A DNA stretch of 64,000 nucleotides from Vulcanimicrobium sp035943995 (GTDB taxonomy: Bacteria > Vulcanimicrobiota > Vulcanimicrobiia > Vulcanimicrobiales > Vulcanimicrobiaceae): the NCBI GenBank assembly GCA_035943995.1, contig DASZBS010000095.1, forward strand, positions 1-64,000. Reading direction: 5' to 3'. The notes beneath the pieces are model-generated. The model was not told the DNA's origin. It saw only the letters and a list, made by a program, of their open reading frames with translations, and ran no database searches. Shown piece after piece: positions 1-8,820 of the stretch. Made by a program: the position numbers and the translations under genes. Numbering within the stretch: position 1 is the stretch's first letter; every line of letters starts with the position of its first letter.

Positions 1-441
1 GGCGTGCCGCTGCCGACGGAGCATTTCACGAAGGACGCCTGGGCGCTCGAGGCGTGGATGGGTCGGTTCGATCCCGATCATCCCACGTCGCTGATCTACG
101 AGCGCCGCGGCGAGGCACTGCACTTGGTCGGCGTCATGTACACGGCATCGAAGAACGCCACGGAGCAACAGCTCGACGCCGACGTGCCGCTGAGCGTCGC
201 GCGCTGGCACCGCCACGTCCGCATCTGCCAGCCACCCGCCGGTAGCGCGCGCGATCCGCGCTTCGGACTCGGCGGAACGATCGCCGATGCGGGCGCGTGC
301 AGCGCCGCGGGCGGGCGCTGGGTGCCGCAAGTGTTCGGCTGGATGGTCCACGTGTGGCCGGGCGAGACCGATCCGTCACGCGTGTGGGCCGTCCACCGCG
401 ACGACCACGGCGAGATGCACGGCATGGCGGGGATGCACTGA
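1..441 (+). CDS. C-terminal part of an unknown protein (5' end outside window)
   Basis: The reading frame is open from the first base of the window to a TGA at 439-441, so the gene probably begins upstream; the GTG at position 4 is only the first possible start inside the window. About 146 residues are visible. They are rich in Trp and His (for example SVARWHRHVRICQPP and VFGWMVHVWPGE) and end in GEMHGMAGMH. No transmembrane segment or catalytic motif is obvious and I do not recognise the family. It converges on the NCS1 permease gene, with two GC-rich hairpins between the two stops. Confidence 0.55.
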   Translation, partial: GVPLPTEHFTKDAWALEAWMGRFDPDHPTSLIYERRGEALHLVGVMYTASKNATEQQLDADVPLSVARWHRHVRICQPPAGSARDPRFGLGGTIADAGACSAAGGRWVPQVFGWMVHVWPGETDPSRVWAVHRDDHGEMHGMAGMH

Positions 442-482
442 GCCGCTGCTTCAGCGGCGCCTGACCGCCGGCTAAGCCGGCG
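442..482. terminator. Two GC-rich hairpins between convergent genes
   Basis: Arms GCCGCTG/CAGCGGC (442-448 and 452-458, 3-base loop) are followed by CGCCGGC/GCCGGCG (466-472 and 476-482, loop TAA). They lie between two converging genes, and the second overlaps the permease stop codon. There is no T-tract, so this is a possible bidirectional terminator, not a proven one. Confidence 0.35.
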
Positions 483-1989
483 TCGCTTCCGCGGTCACGG
501 CCGCCGGGCGTGCAACGGCGTCGCGCTCGGTGATCGCTTCGTACTCCCGTTCTGTGAGGCGTGACTTCTCCGTGCGCATGAACGCAGTGTAGGCGAGACC
601 GGCGACGATGATGCTGAAGAACCAGCCGCCGGACCAGAGAAAGTGCAGCGGCGTGAACCACAGGCCGATTAGCGGCGGGATCCAGCCGACCGCGAGCGCC
701 GCGACCGCGCGCAAGTTCCAGCCGCCCGCGTAGTCGTAGCGGCCATTGCGTGAGTAGAGCTGGAACAGGTCGAGCCGTAGCTCTCGCACGAGCCAGTAAT
801 CGCAGATCGCGATGCCGTCGAACGGGCCCAGCAGCGTGCCGTACGTGCCCAGCCACAGGAAGATGTAGTTGCCGAACCGTTCGAGCACGAACCATGGCTG
901 CATCGCCAGCGCTAAAACACCGGTCATGATCGCGCCGATAGCGAACGTGATCTTGTTCGGCCAGAGGTTCTCGAACGCGCGTGCCGGCGCCATGACGTTC
1001 GCGCCGACGTTGATCGTGATCGAGGACAGGATGACGAGCACGCCGCCGATCAGCACGACGACGGTGGGAAACCGCAGCAGCAGCTCCACCGGGTTCCACA
1101 GCGGCTTGCCGTACACGACGACCGTTGCGGAGGTCACCGCGATCGCGACGAACGCGAACAGCGCCATCACGACCGGCATGACGAGCTGGCCGCGCAACTG
1201 CGCGCGCTGCGACACGGCGTAGCGCGAATAGTCGGGGATGTTGAGCGCCAAGGTCGCCCAGAACGCGACGACGCCGATCGCCGACGGAAAGAACGCGACC
1301 CAGAACGCGGCGCCGTGCAGCTTCGGCGGCGCGGCGAGCATCGGCCCGACCCCGCCCGCGGCGCTCAAGCCCCACGCGAACAATGCGACGGCCGCGAGCC
1401 CGAGCGTCGGCGCGGCGATCGCGGCAAGCCGTCCGATCGCCTGCGGCCCGCGCATCGCGATCGCGACGTTGAGGATCCAGAACGCCGCGAACGCCACGGC
1501 GACGTGCGCGCCGAACCCGCCCCACGCGGGCACGAGCCGGCCGGCGATCGCGTCGAGCGCGAGGCCGCCGAACCACGCGTTGATGCCGAACCAGCCCGCG
1601 CCGATGACCGCTCGCGCGAGCGCCGGAAGGTGCGCACCGCGTGTCCCGAACCACAAGCGCGCGAACACCGGGTACGGGATGCCGTAGCGCGTGCCGGCGT
1701 GCGCGACGAGCAGGATCGGCACGAGCACGACCGCGCTGCCGACGAGGATCGTCAGCACGGCTTCCCACCAGCTCATCCCCAGGTCGATCATCCCGGCAGC
1801 GAGCGAGTACGTCGGGATGCACAGGCACATGCCGATCCACAAGCTCGCGAAGCGCGACGCGCGCCACGAGTGCTCGCCGCGCGTGCACGGCCGCAAGTCG
1901 TCGTTCCAGAGGTCGGTGTTCGCCGCTGCTTCCCGCGCGGCGTCCGGCGTGAGCGTGACGATGCCGTCGTGCTCGGCCTGCGTGCTCAC
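472..1989 (-). CDS. NCS1 family nucleobase/hydantoin:cation symporter
   Basis: A 505-residue polytopic membrane protein. It has the NCS1 signature region near the N-terminus (NTDLWNDDLRP, then WRASRFASLWIGMCLCIPTYSLAAG) and about 12 hydrophobic segments; the length is usual for the family. NCS1 members import uracil, allantoin, hydantoins or cytosine with Na+ or H+. It is the last gene of the pyrimidine-degradation operon and its GTG lies 2 bases after the amidohydrolase stop (TGA-CG-GTG), so it is most likely translationally coupled. Context favours uracil, thymine or a dihydropyrimidine/hydantoin as substrate; the sequence alone cannot decide. Confidence 0.88.
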   Translation of the reverse strand: MSTQAEHDGIVTLTPDAAREAAANTDLWNDDLRPCTRGEHSWRASRFASLWIGMCLCIPTYSLAAGMIDLGMSWWEAVLTILVGSAVVLVPILLVAHAGTRYGIPYPVFARLWFGTRGAHLPALARAVIGAGWFGINAWFGGLALDAIAGRLVPAWGGFGAHVAVAFAAFWILNVAIAMRGPQAIGRLAAIAAPTLGLAAVALFAWGLSAAGGVGPMLAAPPKLHGAAFWVAFFPSAIGVVAFWATLALNIPDYSRYAVSQRAQLRGQLVMPVVMALFAFVAIAVTSATVVVYGKPLWNPVELLLRFPTVVVLIGGVLVILSSITINVGANVMAPARAFENLWPNKITFAIGAIMTGVLALAMQPWFVLERFGNYIFLWLGTYGTLLGPFDGIAICDYWLVRELRLDLFQLYSRNGRYDYAGGWNLRAVAALAVGWIPPLIGLWFTPLHFLWSGGWFFSIIVAGLAYTAFMRTEKSRLTEREYEAITERDAVARPAAVTAEATPA

Positions 1990-1991
1990 CG

Positions 1992-2876
1992 TCAGATTTC
2001 GACCATCTCGCCGTACGTCTCCGGGCGGCGGTCGCGGTAGAACTGCCAGGTGTTACGGACCTCTTCGATCAGGCGGCGGTCCATGTCGCCGATCACGACC
2101 TCGTCCTTGTCGCGCGAGCCGACGGCGACGAACTGACCGCGCGGATCGACGAGGTACGACTGGCCGTAGAACTCGCCCATGTTCCACGGGGTCTCGAACC
2201 CGACGCGGTTGATCGCGCCGACGTAGTATCCGTTCGCGACGGCATGCGCGGGCTGCTCGAGCTTCCAGAGATACTCCGACAAGCCCGCGACGGTAGCCGA
2301 CGGGTTGAACACGATCTCCGCGCCGTTGAGTCCCAGCACGCGCGCGCCTTCGGGGAAATGCCGGTCGTAGCAGATGTACGCGCCGATCCGCGCGTAGCGC
2401 GTTTGAAACGTCGGGTAGCCGGCGTTGCCCGGCTTGAAATAATATTTCTCCCAGAATCCGCAGCCTTGCGGGCCCGCGGCGACCTGCGGCAGGTGGTGCT
2501 TGCGGTAGATGCCGAGCACGCTGCCGTCGGCGTCGATGATCACCGCGGTGTTGTAGTACACGCCGCTGATCGTGCGCTCGTAGAGCGGGACCACGAGCGC
2601 GATCTCCAGCTCGCGCGCGAGGTCCTGCATCAACCGCGTCGTCGGGCCGTCCGGAACCGTTTCCGTCGCTTCGTACCATTTCGGGTTCTGTTCGGTGCAG
2701 AAGTACGGTCCGTAAAAGAGCTCCTGCAGGCAGACGATCTGCGCGCCGCGCTGCGCCGCCTCGCGTATCATCTGCTCGTGCTTGGTGATCGCGGCGCGCT
2801 TGTGCACCTCGACCGGCTCCGCGCCGTCCGTGTCGTGATGCGCTTGGACCAGACCAATAGTGACGATGTCGCTCAC
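1992..2876 (-). CDS. pydC: Beta-ureidopropionase (N-carbamoyl-beta-alanine amidohydrolase), nitrilase superfamily
   Basis: Cytosolic enzyme of the last common step of reductive pyrimidine breakdown: N-carbamoyl-beta-alanine to beta-alanine, CO2 and ammonia. The 294-residue protein carries the nitrilase-superfamily triad in order: Glu52 (CLQELFYGPYF), Lys126 (YRKHHLPQ) and Cys169 (GAYICYDRHFPEG). The GTG start (VSDIVTIGLVQ) is chosen because it opens the first beta-strand of the fold and AAGGAAAG precedes it; the frame stays open far upstream, inside the dihydropyrimidinase region, which is not part of this protein. It sits between hydantoinase/dihydropyrimidinase and permease genes in one operon. 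Related N-carbamoyl-D-amino-acid or putrescine hydrolases are possible, but the operon strongly favours the pyrimidine role. Confidence 0.88.
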   Translation of the reverse strand: MSDIVTIGLVQAHHDTDGAEPVEVHKRAAITKHEQMIREAAQRGAQIVCLQELFYGPYFCTEQNPKWYEATETVPDGPTTRLMQDLARELEIALVVPLYERTISGVYYNTAVIIDADGSVLGIYRKHHLPQVAAGPQGCGFWEKYYFKPGNAGYPTFQTRYARIGAYICYDRHFPEGARVLGLNGAEIVFNPSATVAGLSEYLWKLEQPAHAVANGYYVGAINRVGFETPWNMGEFYGQSYLVDPRGQFVAVGSRDKDEVVIGDMDRRLIEEVRNTWQFYRDRRPETYGEMVEI

Positions 2877-2916
2877 GGTGCCTTCAACTTTCCTTTGGGA
2901 TGCGGCCGCAGCCGGC

Positions 2917-2937
2917 GGGTTCACCGGAGGTGAACCC
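2917..2937 (-). repeat. Intercistronic 9-bp hairpin in the pyrimidine operon
   Basis: Perfect inverted repeat GGGTTCACC-GGA-GGTGAACCC between the dihydropyrimidinase stop (2939) and the beta-ureidopropionase start (2876). It has no T-tract, so it looks more like an RNA-processing, stability or partial-attenuation element than a full terminator. Confidence 0.5.
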
Positions 2938-2938
2938 A

Positions 2939-4327
2939 CTAAAGCTGCACGGGGCGGAAGGGCGACGACTTCTGGTGCTTGCCCGAACCGGGTTCGCCGG
3001 TGAAGGTCTCGCCGTCGGCGACCTTGCGCCCGCGCGAGAACACGTAGCGCGGGCGGCCGCGCACCGTCATCCCCTCGAAGATGCTGTTGTCGGCCTTCAT
3101 ATGGTGCGTCTTGGCGGAGATCGTGCGCTCCGCGTTCGGGTCCCAGATCACGATGTCGGCGTCGCTGCCGACCGCGATCGTGCCCTTGCGCGGGAACAGC
3201 CCGAACAGCTTGGCCGGGTTCGTCGATGCGAGCGCGACGAATTGGTTGAGCCCGATAACGCCCTTGTTCACGCCGTGCTCGTAGAGGATCGCGACGCGGT
3301 CCTCGATGGTGGGCGCGCCGTTGGGGATCTTCGAGAAGTCGTCCTTGCCCATCTCTTTCTGCCCGCAGTTGAACGAGCAGTGGTCCGAGCCGAACGCGTG
3401 CAGCTCGCCGTTCTTGAGCTTCTGCAGCAGCACGATTTGGTCGCGCTTCTCGCGCAGCGGCGGCGACATCACGTAGTTCGCGCCGGTGAAGCCGGGCCGG
3501 TCGTAGTCGCCGACGTCGCACACGAGATACTGCGGACACGTTTCGCCGTAGATGTGCAAGCCGCGCTTGCGGCCGTCGCTGATCGCGTCGGCGGCCATCG
3601 CGCTGGACACGTGCACGACGTACAGCGGCGCGCCCGCCACCTCGGCGAGCCGGATCGCGCGCGACGTCGCTTCCGCTTCGAGCTCGACCGGTCGCGTGAG
3701 GCCGTGGTACTTCGGCGCGGTGTTGCCGGCCGCGAGCGCCTCTTTGACGGTCACCTCGATGACGTCGCCGTTCTCCGCGTGCACCTGTACGAGCCCGCCG
3801 AAGCGCGCCGCCGCTTTGAGCACCTTGAAGATCGTCTCGTCGTCGACTTGCAGCACGTGCTTGTACGCCATGAACACTTTGAACGAGTTCACGCCCTCGC
3901 GCGCGATCATCTCCGGGATCTCGTCGATCGTCTCGGCGCGCCCGTCGGCGATCGTCAGGTGGAACGCGTAGTCGATCACGGCTTTGCCGCCGGCTTTGCC
4001 GTGCCACGTCTTCAGCGCGTTCGCGAGCGAGTCGCCGCGCGTGTGCAGCGCGAAGTCGACGATGGTCGTCGTGCCGCCAAGCGCCGCGGCGACGGTGCCG
4101 CTGGCGAAGTCGTCGATGGTCGTCGTGCCGCCGAACGGCATGTCGAGGTGCGTGTGCGGGTCGATGAAGCCGGGGAACACGTATGCCCCCGATGCGTCGA
4201 CGGTCTCGTGGCCGAGCTCGGTGATGCGGCGCGCGATCGCGGTGATCACACCGTCTTCGACCAGCACGTCGGCCGGGAACACGTCGGTCGCGGTGACGAC
4301 CGTGCCGCCTCTTACGATGGTACCGAT
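2939..4327 (-). CDS. hydA: Dihydropyrimidinase / D-hydantoinase (no canonical start codon)
   Basis: Zinc amidohydrolase that opens dihydrouracil or dihydrothymine to the N-carbamoyl-beta-amino acid. If counted from the ATC at 4327 it is 462 residues, the normal family length. Metal ligands are all visible: His58/His60 (PHTHLD), the carboxylated Lys150 (NSFKVFMAY), His183 (QVHAENGD), His239 (VVHVSS) and Asp315 (GSDHCSFN). The start is odd. The conserved N-terminus (GTIVRGGTVVTATD) is preceded in frame by ATC, not ATG, GTG or TTG, yet GGAGGGAG lies 8 bases upstream in the right place. Alternatives are a CTG or GTG well inside preA, or a GTG that would remove about 14 conserved residues. The gene overlaps the preA stop by 16 bases. 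Confidence 0.87.
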   Translation of the reverse strand: MGTIVRGGTVVTATDVFPADVLVEDGVITAIARRITELGHETVDASGAYVFPGFIDPHTHLDMPFGGTTTIDDFASGTVAAALGGTTTIVDFALHTRGDSLANALKTWHGKAGGKAVIDYAFHLTIADGRAETIDEIPEMIAREGVNSFKVFMAYKHVLQVDDETIFKVLKAAARFGGLVQVHAENGDVIEVTVKEALAAGNTAPKYHGLTRPVELEAEATSRAIRLAEVAGAPLYVVHVSSAMAADAISDGRKRGLHIYGETCPQYLVCDVGDYDRPGFTGANYVMSPPLREKRDQIVLLQKLKNGELHAFGSDHCSFNCGQKEMGKDDFSKIPNGAPTIEDRVAILYEHGVNKGVIGLNQFVALASTNPAKLFGLFPRKGTIAVGSDADIVIWDPNAERTISAKTHHMKADNSIFEGMTVRGRPRYVFSRGRKVADGETFTGEPGSGKHQKSSPFRPVQL

Positions 4328-5565
4328 TTGAGCTTCTCCCTCCAGGTGTGGACGGTGTCGCCGGCGTCGACGCGCACCATCTCGATGCAGTCGACGACCG
4401 GGCACACCATCGCGCACAGGTTGCACCCGACGCAGTGCTCTTCGTCCACGACCGGGTTGAGGCGCGTATCGGCGGGCCGGTCGATGCACTGGTGCGCCGC
4501 GTCTTCGCACGCGATGTAGCACTTGTTGCAGCGGATGCACGTCTCCGGGTCGATCCGCGCGACGATCTTGTAGTCGAGGTTGAGGTCGTTCCAGTCGACG
4601 AAGCGCGGCACCGTCTTGCCGATGATCTCGCGCACCGACGCGATCCCGCGCGCGTCGAGGTAGTTGCTCAGACCGTCGATCATGTCGCCGACGATGCGGA
4701 AACCATGGTGCATCACCGCCGTGCACACCTGCACGCTGGTCGAGCCCATCAGCATGAACTCCACCGCGTCCCGCCAGTCGGAGATGCCGCCGATCCCGGA
4801 GATCGGAATGCCGACCTGCGCGTCCTTCGCGCACGCGCCCACCATGTTGAGCGCGATCGGCTTGACCGCGGGGCCGCAGTAGCCGCCGTGCGACGACTTG
4901 CCGTCGACGTGCGGCACCGGCAGCCAGGTGTCGAGGTCGACGCCGATGAGCGAGTTGATCGTGTTGATCAGGCTGATCGCGTCGGCGCCGCCCTTCGCCG
5001 CGGCGCGCGCCGGGTAGCGCACGTCGGTGACGTTGGGCGTGAGCTTCACGATGACGGGGACGTGCGCGGCCTCTTTCACCCAGCGCGTCACCAACTCGAT
5101 CAGCTCGGGATCCTGGCCGACGGCCGCGCCCTGACCGCGTTCCGACATCCCGTGCGGGCAGCCGAAGTTGAGCTCGAAGCCGTCGACCGGGACGGTCTCG
5201 CAGCGGCGCACCAGCTCTTGCCAGCTCTCGCGCGTGCACTCCGTCATCAGCGACACGACGATCGCGCGGCCGGGATAGCGCGCCTTGCACTCCGCGATCT
5301 CGCGCAGGTTCTCGTCGAGCGGGCGATCGGTGATGAGCTCGATGTTGTTCATCCCGGCCATGCGCTGCGTCCCGATGTTGAGCCCGGCGAACCGCGACGT
5401 GACGTTGACGATCGGCTCGAGCGCGAGCGTCTTCCAAACGGCGCCGCCCCAGCCGGCGTCGAACGCGCGCATGACTTGGTAGCCGGAGTTCGTCGGCGGC
5501 GCCGACGCGAGCCAGAACGGGTTCGGGCTGCGAATGCCGGCGAGATCGATCGAGAGATCGGCCAT
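4312..5565 (-). CDS. preA: NAD-dependent dihydropyrimidine dehydrogenase, catalytic subunit PreA
   Basis: FMN-containing subunit that reduces uracil/thymine to the 5,6-dihydro form, working with PreT. The 417-residue protein has an N-terminal dihydroorotate-dehydrogenase-like TIM barrel (IDLAGIRSPNPFWLASAPPT, later GGADAISLINTINS and GIGGISDWRDAVEF) and a C-terminal ferredoxin module. The latter has two 4Fe-4S clusters: CIRCNKCYIAC and CVGCNLCAMVCP. The ATG overlaps the preT stop by one base (TGATG), so translation is coupled. Its own 3' end overlaps the dihydropyrimidinase start. Confidence 0.93.
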   Translation of the reverse strand: MADLSIDLAGIRSPNPFWLASAPPTNSGYQVMRAFDAGWGGAVWKTLALEPIVNVTSRFAGLNIGTQRMAGMNNIELITDRPLDENLREIAECKARYPGRAIVVSLMTECTRESWQELVRRCETVPVDGFELNFGCPHGMSERGQGAAVGQDPELIELVTRWVKEAAHVPVIVKLTPNVTDVRYPARAAAKGGADAISLINTINSLIGVDLDTWLPVPHVDGKSSHGGYCGPAVKPIALNMVGACAKDAQVGIPISGIGGISDWRDAVEFMLMGSTSVQVCTAVMHHGFRIVGDMIDGLSNYLDARGIASVREIIGKTVPRFVDWNDLNLDYKIVARIDPETCIRCNKCYIACEDAAHQCIDRPADTRLNPVVDEEHCVGCNLCAMVCPVVDCIEMVRVDAGDTVHTWREKLKSVPS

Positions 5566-6860
5566 CAGCTTCTCCCCGCGCGCAGGAACAGGTCGGCGCT
5601 GCGCGCCGCGACTTTGCCGCGCTGCGCCGCTTCGACCACCATCGCGTCGACGCCACCCGGCGTGAACATGCAGTCGCCCGCGGCGTAGACGTTCGGGCGG
5701 TTCGTGCGCATCGCGTCGTCGACCGCGGCGATGCCGTTCACGTCGTGCGTCACGCCGAACGCGTCGAGCAGCGCGACGTGGCGGGTCTGCCCGATCGCGA
5801 GGATCACCGTATCAGCCGGGACGACGCGCTCGGTGCCCGTCAGCGGGCGCGCGCTGTTGTCGGGGGCCGTCGAGACGATCTCCAGCCCGGCGACGCGCCC
5901 GTTCTCGACGACGATGCGCGTGGGCAGCGTAAACGTGCGGAACTCGACGCCTTCGACTTTGGCGAACTCGAGCTCGAAGTCGTACGCGGTCATGCGCTCC
6001 GCGCCGCGCCGATAATACATCGTCACCGCCGGCACGGCGAGCCGCCGCGAGCACGTCGCCGCGTCGATGGCGGTGTTGCCGCCGCCGATGACCGCGACCG
6101 CATCGCCGAGCACGCCGACGTCGCCGCCGGACTTCGCGATGCGGATGAAATCCAGCGCGTCCCACACGCCGGCCGCGTCTTCGCCGTCGATCCCCAGCCG
6201 CGGCACGCTGCCCATGCCGACCGCGATCACCACCGCGTCGTACTCCGCGAGGATCGCGTCGGCGGCGATCGTCTCGCCGACCGTGACGCCGGTGCGGATC
6301 TCGACACCGAGCGCGCGCACCTGCTCCGCCTCCCACAACGCGATCTCCGCGGGCAGGCGGAACGGCACGATGCCGTACGTGTCCAGCCCGCCGGGCGCGT
6401 CGTCGCGTTCGAAGATCACCACCGCGTGCCCCATACGGGCGAGGTCGCGTGCCGCTGCGAGGCCGGCGGGGCCGGAACCGATCACCGCGACACGCTTGCC
6501 CGTGGGCGGTCCGGCCTCGAACAGCGTGACGTTCTCGCGGATCGCCCAGTCGGTCGCATAGCGCTGCAGGTCGCCGATGCGGATCGGGTTCTCGTCGGCG
6601 TTGTAGACGCACGCGCCCTCGCACAGCTGCGACGTCGGGCAGACGCGCGCGCAGCTCGCGCCGACCGGGTTCGCGTCCATGATGGTCTGCGCGCTGCCGA
6701 GCATGTCGCCGGTCGCGATGCGGCCGATGAAGCGCGGCACGTCGATCCCGGTCGGGCACGCGCGGATGCACGGCGCGTCGTAGCAGTTGAGGCAGCGGTT
6801 CGCCTCGATCTGAACGTCCATGCGGGACAGCCGTTTGGCGATCGGCGGCCCGAGGCTCAC
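5565..6860 (-). CDS. preT: NAD-dependent dihydropyrimidine dehydrogenase, electron-transfer subunit PreT
   Basis: GltD-type flavoprotein that passes electrons from NAD(P)H to PreA. An N-terminal cysteine-rich domain (CLNCYDAPCIRACPTG, then CARVCPTSQLCEGACVY) carries Fe-S clusters. It is followed by an FAD Rossmann motif (VAVIGSGPAGLAAARD) and an NAD(P) motif (VAVIGGGNTAIDAA). The frame extends to 7037, but the GTG at 6860 (VSLGPPIAKRLSRMDVQ) gives the usual distance to the first cysteine block and has GGAGGGG about 16 bases upstream; ATG at 6821 is an alternative. It is the first gene of the operon and divergent from the oxidoreductase at 7036. Confidence 0.9.
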   Translation of the reverse strand: MSLGPPIAKRLSRMDVQIEANRCLNCYDAPCIRACPTGIDVPRFIGRIATGDMLGSAQTIMDANPVGASCARVCPTSQLCEGACVYNADENPIRIGDLQRYATDWAIRENVTLFEAGPPTGKRVAVIGSGPAGLAAARDLARMGHAVVIFERDDAPGGLDTYGIVPFRLPAEIALWEAEQVRALGVEIRTGVTVGETIAADAILAEYDAVVIAVGMGSVPRLGIDGEDAAGVWDALDFIRIAKSGGDVGVLGDAVAVIGGGNTAIDAATCSRRLAVPAVTMYYRRGAERMTAYDFELEFAKVEGVEFRTFTLPTRIVVENGRVAGLEIVSTAPDNSARPLTGTERVVPADTVILAIGQTRHVALLDAFGVTHDVNGIAAVDDAMRTNRPNVYAAGDCMFTPGGVDAMVVEAAQRGKVAARSADLFLRAGRS

Positions 6861-7035
6861 TGACGGAAAAGCCAAGTCCCCTCCAAGCACGAGGTTCCTC
6901 TTTGACCGGGCTATTGGCGAGAACGCGGTCCGCTCCCGGTCGCCCGGTTGGTTTCGTGGCGACCGCGGCGACCAGCCGGGGCCGTGCCGAGCGCTCCGGG
7001 CAGGCGGCATCACGTCGTCCGCGTACGCTCGCGCC

Positions 7036-8052
7036 ATGCGCGCCGTACGACTTCACGAGATCGACCGCGAGAACGGTCCCAAGCACTTTCGCGTCGAGCA
7101 GGTCGACGATCCGCAGCCCGGCGCGGGCGAAACGCTCGTCAAGATACGGCGTGCGGCGTTCAACCGCCGCGACGTCTTCATCAGCCAAGGACTCTATCCG
7201 GGCATCCAGCTGCCGTGCATCCCCGGTTCCGACGGCGTGGGGACGGTCGCGGTACACGGTGACGGCGCCGACGGTCCGCCGGTCGGCGCGCGCGTCGTGA
7301 TCGATCCGACGCTGGGCTGGGGACCCGATCAGCGCATCTGGCAGCGCACCGCGCAGGTGCTCGGCATGCCGCATCAGGGCACGTTCGCAGAGTATATCGC
7401 CGTGCCGGCCGGCAACGTGCATCCCGCGCCGCCGTCGCTGAGCGACGACGAAGCCGCCGCGATCCCGCTCGCCGGCGTGACCGCGTACCGCGCGCTCGTG
7501 TCGCGCGGCCGCTGCACCAAAGACGACGTCGTGCTGATCCCGGGCGTCGGCAGCGGCGTGCAAACGTTCGTGCTGCTGTTCGCCAAGAAGATCGGCGCGA
7601 AGGTGATCGTGACGTCGTCGAGCGAGGAGAAGCTCGCGCGCGCGAAAGCGATGGGCGCCGACGTGGCGATCAACTACAAGACGTCGGAGAAGTGGGAGAA
7701 GGACGCCGCCGCGGTCGACGGCGGCCCGAGCCTGGTCGTCGACTCGGCGGGCGGCGACACGCTTTCGAAGGCAATCAACATCACGCGCTACGCCGGGCGC
7801 GTCGTGATCTACGGCGGCACGCTCGGCGACGCGAAGATCCGCCCGTACTCGGTGTTCTGGCGCCAGCTCGACATCATGGGCTCGTCGATGGGCTCACCGC
7901 GAGACTTCGCGGAGATGCTTGCGCTGTTCGACGGCTCGCTCAAACCCGCGGTCGACCGCGTGTACGCGCTAGACGAGGTCGTCGAAGCGGCGGAGAAGAT
8001 GAACGGCGGCGAGCAGTTCGGCAAGGTCGTGCTCGCGATCGACGGGGGCTGA
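7036..8052 (+). CDS. Zinc-independent MDR-family alcohol dehydrogenase / quinone oxidoreductase
   Basis: A 338-residue medium-chain dehydrogenase/reductase. The N-terminal GroES-like domain contains VKIRRAAFNRRDVFISQGLYP and PCIPGSDGVGTV. The C-terminal Rossmann domain has a variant nucleotide-binding motif (VLIPGVGSGVQTFVLLFAKKIGAKVIVTSSS). The Cys/His zinc ligands of classical alcohol dehydrogenases are not evident, which favours an NAD(P)H:quinone or enoyl reductase-like role. The start is the ATG at MRAVRLHEIDR, a typical opening for the family. It stands alone, divergent from the pyrimidine operon; substrate unknown. Confidence 0.82.
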   Translation: MRAVRLHEIDRENGPKHFRVEQVDDPQPGAGETLVKIRRAAFNRRDVFISQGLYPGIQLPCIPGSDGVGTVAVHGDGADGPPVGARVVIDPTLGWGPDQRIWQRTAQVLGMPHQGTFAEYIAVPAGNVHPAPPSLSDDEAAAIPLAGVTAYRALVSRGRCTKDDVVLIPGVGSGVQTFVLLFAKKIGAKVIVTSSSEEKLARAKAMGADVAINYKTSEKWEKDAAAVDGGPSLVVDSAGGDTLSKAINITRYAGRVVIYGGTLGDAKIRPYSVFWRQLDIMGSSMGSPRDFAEMLALFDGSLKPAVDRVYALDEVVEAAEKMNGGEQFGKVVLAIDGG

Positions 8053-8112
8053 CGCGCGGGAACGTCGCCGCCGGCTGAAACGTGCGCGTCGCCAAACGGT
8101 AGAACTCTCGCG

Positions 8113-8820
8113 ATGAAGCAGCGCGACGTCGTTCTCTCGGTGCGCGGGCTCGTGCGATGGTTCGGCCCTGTCAGGGCGGTAGCCGGTGTCGATCTCGACG
8201 TCGCGCGCGGCGAGGTCGTCGCGCTGCTCGGGCCCAACGGGGCCGGGAAGACGACGACGCTGACGTGCGTCGCGGGGCTGCTGGCGCCGAGCGGCGGTCT
8301 GATTCGCATCGCAGGCGACGAGAGGCGCGGCGCGCGCGAGCGGCGCGTCGCGTACGTACCGGAGATCCCGACCGTCTACGACGATCTGACGCCGGCCGAG
8401 CATTTGAGGTTCGTGGCGGCGGGCCGCCGCCTCGCCGATGCGGAGGCGGCCGTCGCGAGCGCGCTGGAACGAACCGGGCTGAGCGAGGTACGGGATCGCG
8501 CTGCCGGGACGCTTTCGAAGGGCAATCGCCAGCGCTTGTGTCTGGCGGGCGCGCTCGTCACGCGGGCCGACGTCGTGCTGCTCGACGAGCCGACGACGGG
8601 GCTCGATCCCGCCGCGCAGCACGCGCTCGTCGCGGTGGTGCGCGGCTTGGCGGACGGCGGCGCGGGCGTCGTGATCAGCACGCACGCGCTCGCGACGGCG
8701 TTCGACGCGGCGGATCGCGTGGTGATCATCGTCGCGGGACGCATCGTCGTGAACGAGCCGGTGACGCGCTTCGACGATCTCGACGCGCTGCGCACAGCGT
8801 ACTTGCGAGCCGCTTCTTGA
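8113..8820 (+). CDS. ABC transporter ATP-binding protein
   Basis: A 235-residue ATPase with Walker A (GPNGAGKTT, residues 40-48), the signature LSKGNRQRLCLAG, Walker B VVLLDEPTTGLDP and the H-loop (ISTHAL). The length and layout match export-type CcmA/NatA-like ATPases. Its TGA overlaps the TTG start of the following membrane protein (TTGA), so the two form one transporter. The exported substrate cannot be told from the sequence. Confidence 0.92.
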   Translation: MKQRDVVLSVRGLVRWFGPVRAVAGVDLDVARGEVVALLGPNGAGKTTTLTCVAGLLAPSGGLIRIAGDERRGARERRVAYVPEIPTVYDDLTPAEHLRFVAAGRRLADAEAAVASALERTGLSEVRDRAAGTLSKGNRQRLCLAGALVTRADVVLLDEPTTGLDPAAQHALVAVVRGLADGGAGVVISTHALATAFDAADRVVIIVAGRIVVNEPVTRFDDLDALRTAYLRAAS

